From Archilochus colubris (Eukaryota; Chordata; Aves; Apodiformes; Trochilidae): a DNA stretch of 64,000 bases. The stretch is taken from NCBI GenBank assembly GCA_023079485.1, contig CM041084.1, positions 64,017,709 through 64,081,708 on the forward strand, given 5' to 3'. Below, in pieces: positions 1 to 9,632 of the stretch (its first letter is position 1; every line of letters begins with the position of its first letter). The notes beneath the pieces were generated by a model that searched no databases, was not told where the DNA came from, and saw only the letters and a program-made list of their open reading frames with translations. A program made the translations under genes and the position numbers.

Positions 1-2049
1 TAAATGATGCCTCTAAAGCTGAGGGAATTGTTGGCTGACCGACTGACCCAGTGGACTTCTGGCAGAACTCAGGTCTCCTTGACCTCCTCAGTGCAGAGGA
101 ACTTGTCCCAGGCACACCACTAAGACATACCAACCAATCATCTCACCATATTGAGAAATAGCAAAATAGGCTTCCCTCTCATTTTTCACCCAGCTCAGAT
201 TTGATCAGAGATATCAAATAAAGAAAGACACGAACACCCATTCTGGCTGAGTTTCTGAAATGTCCTTTGCACGATGTTTACCTCAGGAAAAAGGATCTCC
301 CACTATCTTTGTACTTTATCTGAGCCTCTCTGTCTCTTTGCATGCTTACATTCACCATCACAGCTTCCAAGCATTCTCCTCTAATTAATCAAATACTCCA
401 TCCTTTTGTTTCCTAGGTCACGAAGGAAGAACAGTAAATTAAATAAAGATACCGTCTGAGCATGGAAGCTGGATTTCTACCCAAGGAACCTAATAATAGC
501 ACCACGATACAGGCGAAGTCAAAATTGATAGGGTTTTATATACACAGAGCCAAACAGTTGAGTGTGAAGAAAGTAAACATCAGATAGCAGTCAAACAGCA
601 GTTTATCCAGATCATTTTGTGTTTGTAAATATAGAAGTGTGTTGTGGTGGCTAAATTTAGCCTAATGTAAGGAAACGTGAACAAAGAGGCTGGTATTTGG
701 TAACTCCTATAGGCAACATTAGGACATCCTGCAGGAATTATTTTGGGGCAGTTCATGATAGCATGGTGCAGATTAGAGCTGCCATTTCTGGAAAAATTAG
801 GTCAGAATTATGTAGATAAGATGGAAGGAATTTCAGGAGCATTGTAGTATTTTCCTGACTTGAAGCCTGACTCACATATTGGAGCTTTGTTTTATTGTAT
901 ACCTTGTTTTGATATATTGTCAAAACAGCCTTTTTCCAGAGAAAATAAAAATAAATCAGCAGAACAAGAAAGAATTATACACAGCATTGAAACAAAGTAA
1001 GTACAGCAAACCTAGTTTTCAAAAGAACTAGTTGCCTTTCCCTGTGAAACTTTTTGCAGTTTCAGAAATAGCCATTCTGAATCCAGGAAAAATCAGAATG
1101 GGAGATGTAATTTTTTTAACAGCTGGGGAATGGAGTCTTTCCTTGCTCTTTATTCAAGATGCAATTTCAGTCCAACATCACGTGTATTTTGTGACCATTA
1201 GAGTGCATCCACTCTGGAAAGTGGTGGCCTTCTTTTCTCTATACATCCCTTCATCCTTCTCAGATTTCATCCTGGTTTAGAAGAACATCTCACTTAAAAA
1301 GGAGATGGATCATGGACATGAAAGGTTTGCTTTTTAAGAGAAGAATGAAAGCCCTGACTCTGCAGCCTTGCCTCTCTAGTCAGCACAGTGTTTCCATTGG
1401 CTTCAAGTAGAATATTTTTTCTCTCAGGTCGTTTATTATAAATAAGAATGTACTTTTACACTGCTCTGTGTTCGGTGCCATAAATCCCAGCACATACCAT
1501 ACCTCTCTTTTTTCACGGGAGTTCTGGCCTGAGTTTTTGAATCTCTTTCTGCCCTGGAGCTCACTTTGAGAAGAAGCAAACCTCTGGGACCAAGCCCTGG
1601 TACTTGTATGTGAGCCAGCCTTAAGATAAAATGCTTCAAGTTCCCTTTTGCTTATTCAGTGAGACAAACAGTTTGTTAAATTCTGGTTTTCAGTCCAGCT
1701 CATTAATGCAAACCAGGGTAAGCTGCAGTTTAATGCTCTTATGCCAGAAGATACATGGCGCGGGGTCAGGGGCAGGGGCACATCCCCTTCTGTCCCTGCC
1801 ACACACGAATGGGCTCCTGGAGCATCTTGAGAAGCATGAAGCAGCTTTGGCCACTCTTCCCAAAGCCTGCAAGCCCCTGGCATCAGGGCATCTCACCCTC
1901 TCTATGCTCTCTGCATCACCCCTCAGGCCCAGTGCTACACGAGGCTCTTAACCTCCCATGGCTCTGGGAACCATGCCTTCCCCAAAGGGCACCCCAAAAG
2001 GTGCCTGTCACTACACAGACCTGCAGCTGCAGTGAGTTCACAGGAGGGG
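1..2049. other. Intergenic, no gene recognised
   Basis: AT-rich single-copy-looking DNA. Short open frames occur on both strands but have no recognisable domains, splice context or codon bias. I see no repeat family here beyond short homopolymers. Confidence 0.6.
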
Positions 2050-2345
2050 CCACAGAGGTGATCAGAGGGCTGGAGCACCTCCCCTGTGAAGACAGGCTGA
2101 GAGAGTTGGAGTTGTTCAGCCTGGAAAAGAGAAGGCTCTTGGGAGACCATATAATGGCCTTCCAGTACCTGAAGGGACCTACAAGAAAGCTGAGGAGGGA
2201 CTTTTTACAAGGGCATGGAGTGACAGGACAAGGGGGAATGGTTTTAAACTGGAAGAGAGAAGATTAGGTTAGACATTAGGAAGAAACTCTTTAGTGTGAG
2301 GGTGGTGAGACACTGGCACAGGCTGCCCAGGGAAGTTTATGGGGA
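2050..2345 (+). mobile_element. CR1 LINE fragment (3' part of ORF2, 3'-truncated)
   Basis: Matches the familiar CR1 3' coding region: GAGCACCTCCCCTGTGAAGA, then GTTGTTCAGCCTGGA, CTTCCAGTACCTGAAGGG, GGTTTTAAACTGGAAGAG and GAGACACTGGCACAGGCTGC. It stops before the CR1 3' tail, so both ends are truncated. Plus orientation. CR1 is the dominant avian LINE. Confidence 0.9.
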
Positions 2346-3824
2346 AGGAAAGAATGATGAAAGCCAGCTTTCAAGTCCAGCCACGAGCAGAGAAAACCCT
2401 AGAAGGAACAGATTTATTTTTAGGATGGCCTCTCAGGAATCCCTGAAGCATCTGGCTGGGAATTTGGGCTACTAAAGCCCACCCACAGCACCATTTATCC
2501 TGTCCACCTACAAAATCCAGCTAACCAGCCTTAATAACAGCACAGGTGCTGCTGCTGTGGTGCTTCTCCATGCCCAGAATTTCTCCTCTCCTCACCTTTT
2601 TTCCTGGCAGAGAAAACAGGTGCAGCAGGGACAGGGATGCCAATGGGTGGTCACTTCCCCAGGAGGGGCACACCACCTGCTCTCCTAACACTTTTTACTA
2701 CCTGCTTCTTCAATTCCCTGCCAAAGGCAGTGGAAAAAAGGGAAAACCAGTGATTGTCAGTGAGGTCTCTTCATACCTGACATGAGGTCACAGCTTTGTG
2801 CATGTCCCAGACAGTTAGCACAGGCTGTGGAGGGATCCAAGGGTAACTCCAAGGGTCACATCCTGCAGCCCTGCAGAAGCACAGGGGATCCGGGTTCCTT
2901 CCCACTGCCAGGACCAGGCTCTCTTGTTGGACCCAGGATGCCAGCACTGCCATCCTTTCACTGGCTTACTGTTCCAAAATGTACCACAACAGCCTGAAGG
3001 AACATGATATGGGCTTTATTCAGCCTTATGGTGTTTGGGTGTGAGAAATACTGCAAACAAAGGAAAATTGGCAAGGAGGCCAGAACAATTTCAAAAATTT
3101 AAGTGTTTGCTGTCAGTGTTTTTTAAGTGTCACATACCTTGTATTATATTTGTTTATAGAAGTTTTTTTTTAACAAACACACAAGCAAAACTCTCAAGTT
3201 TTATCCATGGGCTAACTATTGTACTTATGTTTTTTCCTGTAAGATCAGATTGTTTCATCCATTTACTTGGTTTAAGCATCTTTCCAGCTATAGCCACTTC
3301 AGGCCAATGTTTAGAAACATTCAAGGTTTGACTATTGCTCTAGCTCTCTCCCAGGCTTGGGCCAGTCTCCATTGAAGTCTCCATGTTTAACTTGAGTGGG
3401 CTGGGATAAGGCTTTTAGGGTAGCATAGTAATAAGTAACATAATACTGCCTAGTCTGATGCATCCCACAAAGCATCCAGTGTGTGCATTTTCTCCTCTAG
3501 TTCATCTATATCCAAACCCTTATTGGCCATATTTTAATGTCACAGAAAGTACAGCACTAGAATTTGTACTATTGGATGGAAAAGGCATCAGTCGTGTGAG
3601 AATACTGCTCCAGGATAAATTAATTTGGCCAATCTAAATTTCTCTGTGAAGTTTTGATGAGAAAGCTTGAAGCTAAAAAAAGTATAATCTGTTGTCTCAC
3701 ATCTGACACACAACTGTGTTGTGACCTGGCTAGTCTGGCTGATAGGCAATCATATGCAAGCACTAGGTCAGCTTTGTACATGGAGCCATCATGGGGAAAA
3801 TCAGGACATGTGAAAAACAAGGCA
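2346..3824. other. Intergenic between CR1 copy and EDN1 3' end
   Basis: No gene or repeat recognised. Short frames on both strands look random, and TTTT-rich stretches at 3118-3175 are the only low-complexity content. Confidence 0.55.
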
Positions 3825-4987
3825 ATACAGTAATGAAAAATATTTATTTCTGAAGATATTTACCTTGATAGGCATAAAGCATTTCCCAATTTCATACAGA
3901 AATTTGTAAAACATGCATAGACCAATATGGCCTACTTCAATGTGTATTCAACATGGTAAATATAATGAAGAACTTGTGTGAATATAAATACAAAACACAA
4001 AAAATAAGCACATAAGATTCAACCTTTCAGCAAATTCAACAATGTGAACAAATTAACTGCTATAAACATTCACCCAATATTAGCCTTTTGACATAAGTCA
4101 AAACAACCCTTTGTCTCAATGCATTTCCACAAAATAAGGCACTGAATAAATCTCACAACAGCCACTGACACATCCTCGCTTCAGTGCATCTTTACATGTG
4201 TCTTACATGGTGGCACGTAAGACACAACAACCTCTATTTTTAGAACTTCAGTTAGCCAAATAGTGTTGTTATGGGCAAACTAGTAGTGTCTTACTTTTAT
4301 TTTATGTTGGAGAGTCCTTTGATATCCAAAACCAAAGAACTTGGACTATGCAAACAACCACAGTGTCTAACCCACATACAGATAACTCTGGTTGTACAAG
4401 TAAACTAGACTTCTGGAGAAAAGGCAAAGGGTTGCAGCTGATTAGTAAAGGCAATAACAAGGTGTAAAAATACTCTAGCAGGAGTGCAACAAACAGTACG
4501 CGAGGTAGACGTATATATGCAGTAAGTCCTGATTAAAGTAGCACTGTGGCTTTCATTTTTGCATTTTAATCAAAAGGTAGAGTTTTTTGCTTTGCAGTTT
4601 GTCCACTCAGATCTTGCTTTCTGTCCTTTCTAAGCACATCTGTGAGGTCTTCTTTGCAAGATGCTTTTGATGTAGGCCCTGAAAGCGGCCCAACTGATGG
4701 GTGACATTCCAGAAGCAGTGTTCAAACAGGTCTTCAGAAAGATGGCTTTTCATGCACGTTGCAGCAGATTCCTCTTCACACCCTCTACCCATCCATCTGG
4801 ATTATGAAATTATTAAATCCTTTGCTTTTATACCTCCAAATATGGGACTTCCTTAATGTGTCGCTCTGCTGTGCAAACACGTAGACAGGGAGGCCCTTTG
4901 CCATCGTGGAATGTTAGAAGTCAAGAGAGAGTTTTGGTGACACTCAGTCAGTAAGTGTGGCGGAGGAAAACTCAGGTGATCTTCCCA
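3825..4987 (-). other. EDN1: EDN1 3' untranslated region (inferred)
   Basis: AT-rich sequence after the stop codon. A canonical AATAAA in sense orientation lies at 3848-3843, followed in sense by a GT/T-rich stretch, so cleavage near 3825-3830 is likely. This gives a 3' UTR of about 1.16 kb, close to the roughly 1.1 kb known for mammalian EDN1. A second sense AATAAA at 4302-4297 could give a shorter form. Exact ends are inferred. Confidence 0.65.
3843..3848 (-). terminator. EDN1: EDN1 poly(A) signal AATAAA
   Basis: TTTATT on the plus strand reads AATAAA in EDN1 sense. It is the last canonical signal before the transcript would run into repeat-free intergenic DNA, and a TTGTTTTTCACATGT stretch follows in sense as a possible downstream element. 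Confidence 0.6.
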
Positions 4988-5126
4988 CTAGGATGCTTTC
5001 AGGCTTTCCCAGACGCTTTGACTTTTGTTTGCCCTGTTATGTTTCAGCTTCCGCCCTTTCTGGAGCTCAGCCTTCAGCTTTGCAATACTGAAGGAAGCTT
5101 TGATACTGTTGCCAATGGCTTCCAGC
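4988..5126 (-). CDS. EDN1: EDN1 coding exon 5 (C-terminus and stop)
   Basis: 139 nt, acceptor TTTTTACAG|G at 5128-5127, stop TAG at 4990-4988. It encodes 45 residues rich in Lys, Ser and Leu, including [15 protein letters not shown], matching the SVKSSFHDPKLKG position of mammals. The frame follows from the phase of exon 4 and is open throughout. Confidence 0.92.
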
Positions 5127-8100
5127 CTGTAAAAATCAGAAACATACATTTCTTGTTACAATAATGAAGATGCAGATTCACTGTGTAGGCATTCAGTTGT
5201 TTATTAAATAAGCTTCAGTCCAGATTTCTGCCATGGAAACCTCAGAAACTGCTGACTGCTATACCTCTGTCAGAATTACTCTGAATTAAACCACTTGAAA
5301 TACCAGATTTAGATTTTAAATGAAAATTTTAAAAGCAGTTAAAATATTCATTCACATATAAATACTCTAGAGTTCCTTAAATAGCATGTATCAAATCAGA
5401 TCAACTAAAATCAGGAGGTTTTAGTGTTACTGGTTTTGGCTGTTTTGTTTCTTTTAGGGAAACCTGATCCTGGTTTGGGTTCCAATGAATGGAGGCATTT
5501 TTCAACTAAGTAAGCAAGCTCCATTTCAAAAAATCATTTAAGACTTCCAGGGCCTATGTCTCACCCAAAATCATCAAGCTGCCTGCTCCCATAGATCCTC
5601 TTCTGCTTTTGAAGGTAGCACTAAAGAGTCTTCTTTTGTATGGGCAAATTTCTGTATGCCATACTTTTACATGAGCACAGGATCAAACACAGAATGCCAG
5701 AGCTGATATAGCTGTACTCACACCCATCTTCCAAACTGATTTCCCCTCTGTGGGTTCACAGCTGCACCAAGTCCAAACATCTGAACTGCACGGTGGAATG
5801 ATCCTGCTGCCTACTGCCACTCAATTTATTACTCATGCCCCCCCTAAGGGCAATGCTGAAATTTACTGCTAATCTCAAATATTAAATAGGGCTCAAATAT
5901 TAATTTAGTTTTCGCTTTCTCTTTCCTCAATCTTTTTTGCAGTCATTTCCATTGCTGACATCCTGTACTCATTTTACACAGGTTTTTTGGGCAACACAAG
6001 AGGTAAGAAAAGTAGTAATCTGCCCCTTACATTCTGAAAAGCCAGCCACAAGAGCCAGAAGAAAGAATATATTCAGAATCTGGATAATTAAATTTTTTTT
6101 TTCTGCAGTAAAATGGAGTAAAGTACCTAAGAAAAGGCATTCTGACTCGATTTCATTTTAGAGTAGCTGTGATGTAGGTTTTTGACAGTGCATGAATACA
6201 CTAAAATGACAGGCTCTATTTGTTTCTGCCAGCATTTATTTCATACTCTTGACGTTTGGGATACACCTTTAGGCCTATAACTGAGTTCATTTTCTGTAAG
6301 CAAATAGAGGATGCCAGACAGATCTCAGCACCCATGTCTTCCCTGGCTAAGAACCTGCTGCATGAACTAAAGCCTTTCTGGGACGCTCACTTATTTTTCT
6401 GTAACTCTCTTAAGATGAAATCAGTCAGCTAAGCCCACGTTGTCCCAAAGGCAGGTGAACTGTGCTCTCTATTGCTACTGCAGGGAACTACAAGAGGATG
6501 AGAAGAAACTCACCGCTTCATTTTCCTGCTGTCGACAAGCTGTCGGTTCATGCATTTGAGTCCAGTGCAGCTGCCAGCTTTGTTGAGGTGACGTGAGGTT
6601 TTCTCCACTGTGGACTGAGCCCTGTTAAAAGTGAAGAGATGTTGCTGTTAAAAAAAAAGCCCTGAGTCTGCAGTTCACAAGGTGAGGCATTTCATCAACC
6701 AAGGCTTATAATAAGCAATCTGTCTGGGCCAAACCATAGTATGTATCATAGCACTGTGAGTAGTCAGGTAGGAGGCAGGGCTCTGGGGAGCTTGTTGCTC
6801 AGCAAGTGTCAAAATGAGTAAGTCTACCACAATCCATCCCTTTTACAAGCACTGCCTTTTAAAGAGTAGCAACAATAGACGCACCAGAGATCTTTTCCTG
6901 TCTGGCAGAAGTTCAGACATTTCTTGTCCTTCTGGTTGGCACATCGGCATCTGCTGCTTGGTTCAGTGATCATCTCCTGCACCATATCCTTCAGGGATCT
7001 CCTGGATCGAGAAGGGCCTCCGAGACCATACGGAACAGTCTTCCTATGATCAAAGAGACAACATGAAAGTCATTCAAATGATTCTGCAGCTTCAAAACAG
7101 CAGGGCACTTTGAGCAATCTTATCAATGGGACTGACTGCATAAGTAAAGGCTGTGGGATTGGGAATGCCTTGTTGGTCATAATTCCCATGCAAATACTTC
7201 TGATAACCCTGCAACATATTCATTAGGGTGGCTACTGACAAGGCTAATGACCTTTTAATTGTGATTTCATAAGGCTGCTAAGCCCCTCTGTGCAATAGAA
7301 AGCAATAAAATCTCATCTCTTTGAACTTCGGTAACTGCCAATACTGAAGGAAGCAGAGATCCTCTGCTCCAAGGTAACTCAGCAGCAGAACAAATCAGTC
7401 ACTGTCTGCACTGGTGAGGCTCTAGCTCACTACTTGGTGAGGAAAGCATAGAAATGGACACTGTACCCTCTTAACACGTGGGATGTGCTAACTTGCTGCA
7501 GAGAGCAGCAAGAAGTGGAGAGGAGCCAGCTCATGTCAAAGTAAGCCTTTTAGCCTCCTAACTTGTTGGAAAGAAAAACGGCCAGGCAAATTCAGGCTGG
7601 CAAAATCATACTTTTGGCATTTAGGCTGCTTCTGATTCATAGCAAAAAGTATCCCGCGGCCTTTGCTGAGTAGCACCCAAAGGAAATACTTCTGCCCAGA
7701 TTTTAGGAACGCAGGTGTGTTAGGGCTATTAAGAGCTATCTGCTCGATCTAGGTGGTCAAATCCTGCCTGCTTTCTCCGAGTGAACAGAAAACAGAAGAG
7801 AAAACTGGGCAGAAAGGCAGGAGCCGGGGGGAGCAAAAGGAGAGACCGTGCAAAAAAAAACATTCCTCCCTCCCCTTCCCATTTCTGCAGGGCATCTGTT
7901 CTTCTTAAGCTTCCTTCCCTTTCCCCCCGCTTTTTTTTTTTTCTAGCCAAAGGCGAACCCTGTGCTCGGCAACTGCCGAAGCCCCCTCCTGGTCCACTCA
8001 CTCGGGGGTGTTGATCCAGATGATGTCGAGGTGGCAGAAGTAGACGCACTCCTCGTCCAGCAGCGAGGAGCAGGAGCAGCGCCGGGGGCGTCGATGAGCG

Positions 8101-8410
8101 GCGGCGGGGGGCGACGGGGCGCCCGCTTCGGCTCCGAGGGCTGCGGGATGGAGCGGCAGAGCTCAGCACCCGCGGCAACCACGCACCCCGACGGCATCAC
8201 CCGACGGCATCCCCTCCCTCCGCAGCCCTCGGCTTCCTCAGGCCGCCCTCCCCCGGGGGGCCCGGCGGCGCTCCCCGACAGCCGGCAGTGAGCCGGGGTG
8301 AGCCCCGAACCCATGAGGCGGTGGGTGGCTGGGGACCGGCACCTACCTGCCGGCAGCAGCCCCGGGCAGAGCACGAAGAGCAGCGAGACGATCATCTGGG
8401 AATAATCCAT
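4988..8410 (-). CDS. EDN1: Preproendothelin-1, complete five-exon coding region
   Basis: Precursor of the secreted vasoconstrictor and neural-crest signalling peptide endothelin-1, cut by furin-type proteases and then by endothelin-converting enzyme, acting on EDNRA/EDNRB. Coding join (minus): 8410-8347, 8140-8002, 7043-6885, 6621-6514, 5126-4988, 609 nt, 202 residues plus TAG; mammalian precursors are about 212. All introns are GT-AG and all phases agree. Seen in order: hydrophobic signal peptide (residues 1 to about 21), R-P-R-R cleavage site, 21-residue peptide with the CSC...C...C cysteine pattern ending HLDIIW, conserved PYGLG segment, R-S-R-R cleavage site, the endothelin-like CxC-x7-CxxxC domain, and a basic C-terminal region. 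The ATG at 8410 opens the signal peptide. Conserved promoter elements lie just upstream. Identity is near certain; the paralogues EDN2 and EDN3 are excluded by the MDY start, the peptide core and linkage to HIVEP1. Confidence 0.97.
5127..6513 (-). other. EDN1: EDN1 intron 4
   Basis: GTGAGT...ACAG intron of 1,387 nt. No repeat or embedded gene recognised. Confidence 0.85.
6514..6621 (-). CDS. EDN1: EDN1 coding exon 4
   Basis: 108 nt, acceptor TTTTAACAG|G, donor AAGCG|GTGAGT. It encodes a basic segment with two cysteines ([13 protein letters not shown]), equivalent to the DCSKLGKKCIYQQLV region of mammalian preproendothelin-1. Conservation is low outside the cysteines and the QLV motif, as expected of propeptide sequence. 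Confidence 0.92.
6885..7043 (-). CDS. EDN1: EDN1 coding exon 3 (big-endothelin tail and endothelin-like domain)
   Basis: 159 nt, acceptor ATCATAG|G, donor CTCTG|GTGCGT. It encodes [15 protein letters not shown], which ends big endothelin (39 residues by my count) with a furin-type R-S-R-R site, then the endothelin-like repeat [15 protein letters not shown]. His27 of mammalian big endothelin-1 is Lys here and Val28 is Thr, while Pro30 and the YGLG segment are kept. Confidence 0.94.
7044..8001 (-). other. EDN1: EDN1 intron 2
   Basis: GTGAGT...ATAG intron of 958 nt. The part near the donor (7780-8000) is purine/pyrimidine-skewed, with T-runs on plus at 7931-7943. Open frames spanning it are read-through artefacts. 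No repeat recognised. Confidence 0.85.
8002..8140 (-). CDS. EDN1: EDN1 coding exon 2 (mature endothelin-1)
   Basis: 139 nt. The acceptor is a pyrimidine-rich tract ending CCCGCAG at 8147-8141 and the donor is GA|GTGAGT. It encodes a short propeptide beginning ALGAEAG (compare LGAEL in mammals), the R-P-R-R site, and the 21-residue peptide [20 protein letters not shown] followed by Trp, then INTPE. An upstream in-frame TGA at about 8163-8165 shows the exon cannot extend much further 5'. Relative to mammalian endothelin-1 the peptide has Leu7 for Met, Glu9 for Lys and Ile22 for Val. Confidence 0.95.
8347..8410 (-). CDS. EDN1: EDN1 coding exon 1 (signal peptide)
   Basis: 64 coding nt, 21 codons plus one base. 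It encodes [20 protein letters not shown] and Ala, a typical endothelin-1 signal peptide with a leucine-rich core. The donor is GCAG|GTAGGT with GT at 8346-8345. Reading straight through the donor gives a longer open frame, but that frame misses the endothelin peptide, so splicing to 8140 is required. Confidence 0.95.
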
Positions 8411-8620
8411 AGCAGGCAGCGGACGAAAAAAAAAAAGTAAAGGAAAAAAAAATATAAAAGGAAGGGAAAAAAAAAAGAAGGGGTGAAAAAGGAGTAAAAT
8501 TAATAAAAGATAAAAAATTAGGGACAGTCTATCCCGGCGTGAGGACGAAGAGCCGCGTCCCGTGGGCGGCGGGGCAGGCAGCGGGGGTAGGCAGCGGCTC
8601 GGTGCGCCCCGGCGCGTCTG
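8411..8620 (-). other. EDN1: EDN1 5' untranslated region (inferred)
   Basis: About 210 nt from the predicted start site, placed about 25-30 nt below the TATA box, to the ATG. The half nearest the ATG (8426-8520) is a run of T-rich blocks in sense. Mammalian EDN1 also has a T-rich stretch just before its ATG, but here it is longer and more homopolymeric. The exact transcription start cannot be read from sequence. Confidence 0.6.
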
Positions 8621-8644
8621 TCTGGCGCGGCGGTCCCCGGCGCC

Positions 8645-8652
8645 CTTTTATA
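8645..8652 (-). promoter_or_regulatory. EDN1: EDN1 TATA box
   Basis: TATAAAAG in sense, within GGGGTTCGCTATAAAAGG. The flanking GGGGTTC and the GCTGTTTACCC about 20 nt upstream match the mammalian EDN1 core promoter as I know it. The predicted start is about 8616-8622. Confidence 0.85.
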
Positions 8653-8719
8653 GCGAACCCCCATGGAGCGGGTAAACAGCCCCGGCGCTATTTTATCCCG
8701 AGACAATGTTATTCTGCTA

Positions 8720-8727
8720 TTAGTCAC
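8720..8727 (-). promoter_or_regulatory. EDN1: EDN1 AP-1 site
   Basis: GTGACTAA in sense about 105-110 nt above the predicted start, identical to the functional AP-1 element of mammalian EDN1 at about -108, which acts together with the GATA site. It is followed by AATAACATTGTCT, also shared with mammals. Confidence 0.85.
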
Positions 8728-8733
8728 CGCGCG

Positions 8734-8742
8734 GCAACGTGC
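8734..8742 (-). promoter_or_regulatory. EDN1: EDN1 hypoxia-response element
   Basis: GCACGTTGC in sense, containing an ACGTG/CACGT core between the AP-1 and GATA sites. Mammalian EDN1 has the same GCACGTTGC at the same relative place, known as the HIF-1 site. Confidence 0.8.
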
Positions 8743-8748
8743 GGGCCG

Positions 8749-8755
8749 AGATAAG
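8749..8755 (-). promoter_or_regulatory. EDN1: EDN1 GATA site
   Basis: CTTATCT in sense (AGATAAG on plus), about 135 nt above the predicted start. This matches the GATA-2/GATA-4 element of mammalian EDN1 at about -136 in both sequence and spacing to AP-1. Confidence 0.82.
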
Positions 8756-9497
8756 ACCAGGCTGGAAAGGAAATCGCCTGCAAACTTCAGAGCGGCGGCG
8801 GCGGCCGGGGCTGCCGGGGGGGGGGGAAGAAGGAGGGTGTGTGTGTGGAGGGGGGGCCCGGGGGCGACCCGCGGTAAGGAGGGGCGGGGCGGGGGGCGCC
8901 GAGGGCCGCGCTAAAGGTTGGGCACCAGACGGCGCTGTGCTGCCCCCCGCCTCGCACCTGAGGGGAGGCGGAGGGAGGGGAAGGAGAAGGGGGGGGGAAG
9001 CGACCGTCAGGCTCAGCCTCCCGCCCGAGCAGCATCGCCCGCGCTGTAACAGCTGTAATTAGCGTGATTATTGTCAGCGGGGTGGTTGTTGTTGCTGTTG
9101 TTATGATAATAACAGCGGGTCGGGCCGGGCCGGGCGGCGGCAGGTCCGCTGCCGCCCGCGGTGAAGGTGTCGCGGCCGCCCGACGTTGGAGAGGCTCCGC
9201 CGTCCGGCGGGAGCTCCTGGGGGGGCTTCGCTCGCTTCCCCCGTCGCCCCTCCATGGGAAAGCGTCTCCCGCATCACCCGGCCGGCAGCCGGAGCTTGAC
9301 AGCGGCGTCCAGAGGGGCAACGCTGGGGGGTACCCGGGAATGAGCGTGGCCCGGTGCGTCCGGCATCCCACCAACAGAGTGGGCTCTGGAGGGGCCTGAG
9401 ACGGCTGTGTTTGTGAGATGTTAGGGTATAAGCCCCCTCTCGTTCCGTGGCAGAGCAGGGGGCTGTGCAGCCGTCTAAAGCCACTTCCCCCTCCCCT

Positions 9498-9632
9498 GGA
9501 AGTGTTCAAGGCCAGGCTGAATGGGGCTTGGGGCATCCTGGTGTAGGGGGAATTATCCCTGGCCGTTGCAACGGAGTCAGCATCAGATGATCGTCAAGGT
9601 CCCTTCCAACCCAAACCAATCTGTGATTCCAT
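9498..9632 (+). mobile_element. CR1 LINE 3'-end fragment near the EDN1 CpG island
   Basis: Begins CCTGGAAGTGTTCAAGGCCA, continues through GATGATCGTCAAGGTCCCTT and ends in a diverged form of the CR1 terminal repeat (CAATCTGTGATTCCA). 5'-truncated, plus orientation, about 0.9 kb above the EDN1 start. Confidence 0.88.

Larger units (their letters stand above)
7960..9400. promoter_or_regulatory. CpG island over EDN1 promoter and first exons
   Basis: GC- and CpG-rich sequence from EDN1 exon 2 to about 0.8 kb above the predicted start, interrupted by the A-rich stretch 8426-8520 (plus strand). The outer part has G-runs (8815-8870 and 8870-8900) able to form G-quadruplexes and a short GTT/TAA repeat at 9083-9115. 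I see no credible coding frame in 8780-9400. A divergent noncoding transcript, as known for human EDN1, is possible but unproven. Confidence 0.75.

Noticed and set aside
1755..2267. 170-codon plus-strand frame
   Set aside because: Its second half is CR1 sequence and the first half has no recognisable domain; a chance fusion across a repeat boundary.
7729..8178. 149-codon minus-strand frame over EDN1 exon 2 and intron 2
   Set aside because: Wrong frame relative to the endothelin cysteines; a by-product of GC-rich sequence.
7943..8410. 155-codon minus-strand open frame starting with the EDN1 signal peptide
   Set aside because: It reads through the GTAGGT donor of exon 1 into intron and then crosses exon 2 in the wrong frame. 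The true frame needs splicing from 8347 to 8140.
8787..9536. 249-codon minus-strand frame upstream of EDN1
   Set aside because: It lies in the CpG island above the promoter and ends in a CR1 tail. It has Pro/Arg/Ala-rich translation with no domain and overlapping long frames on the other strand, which is typical of stop-poor GC-rich DNA.
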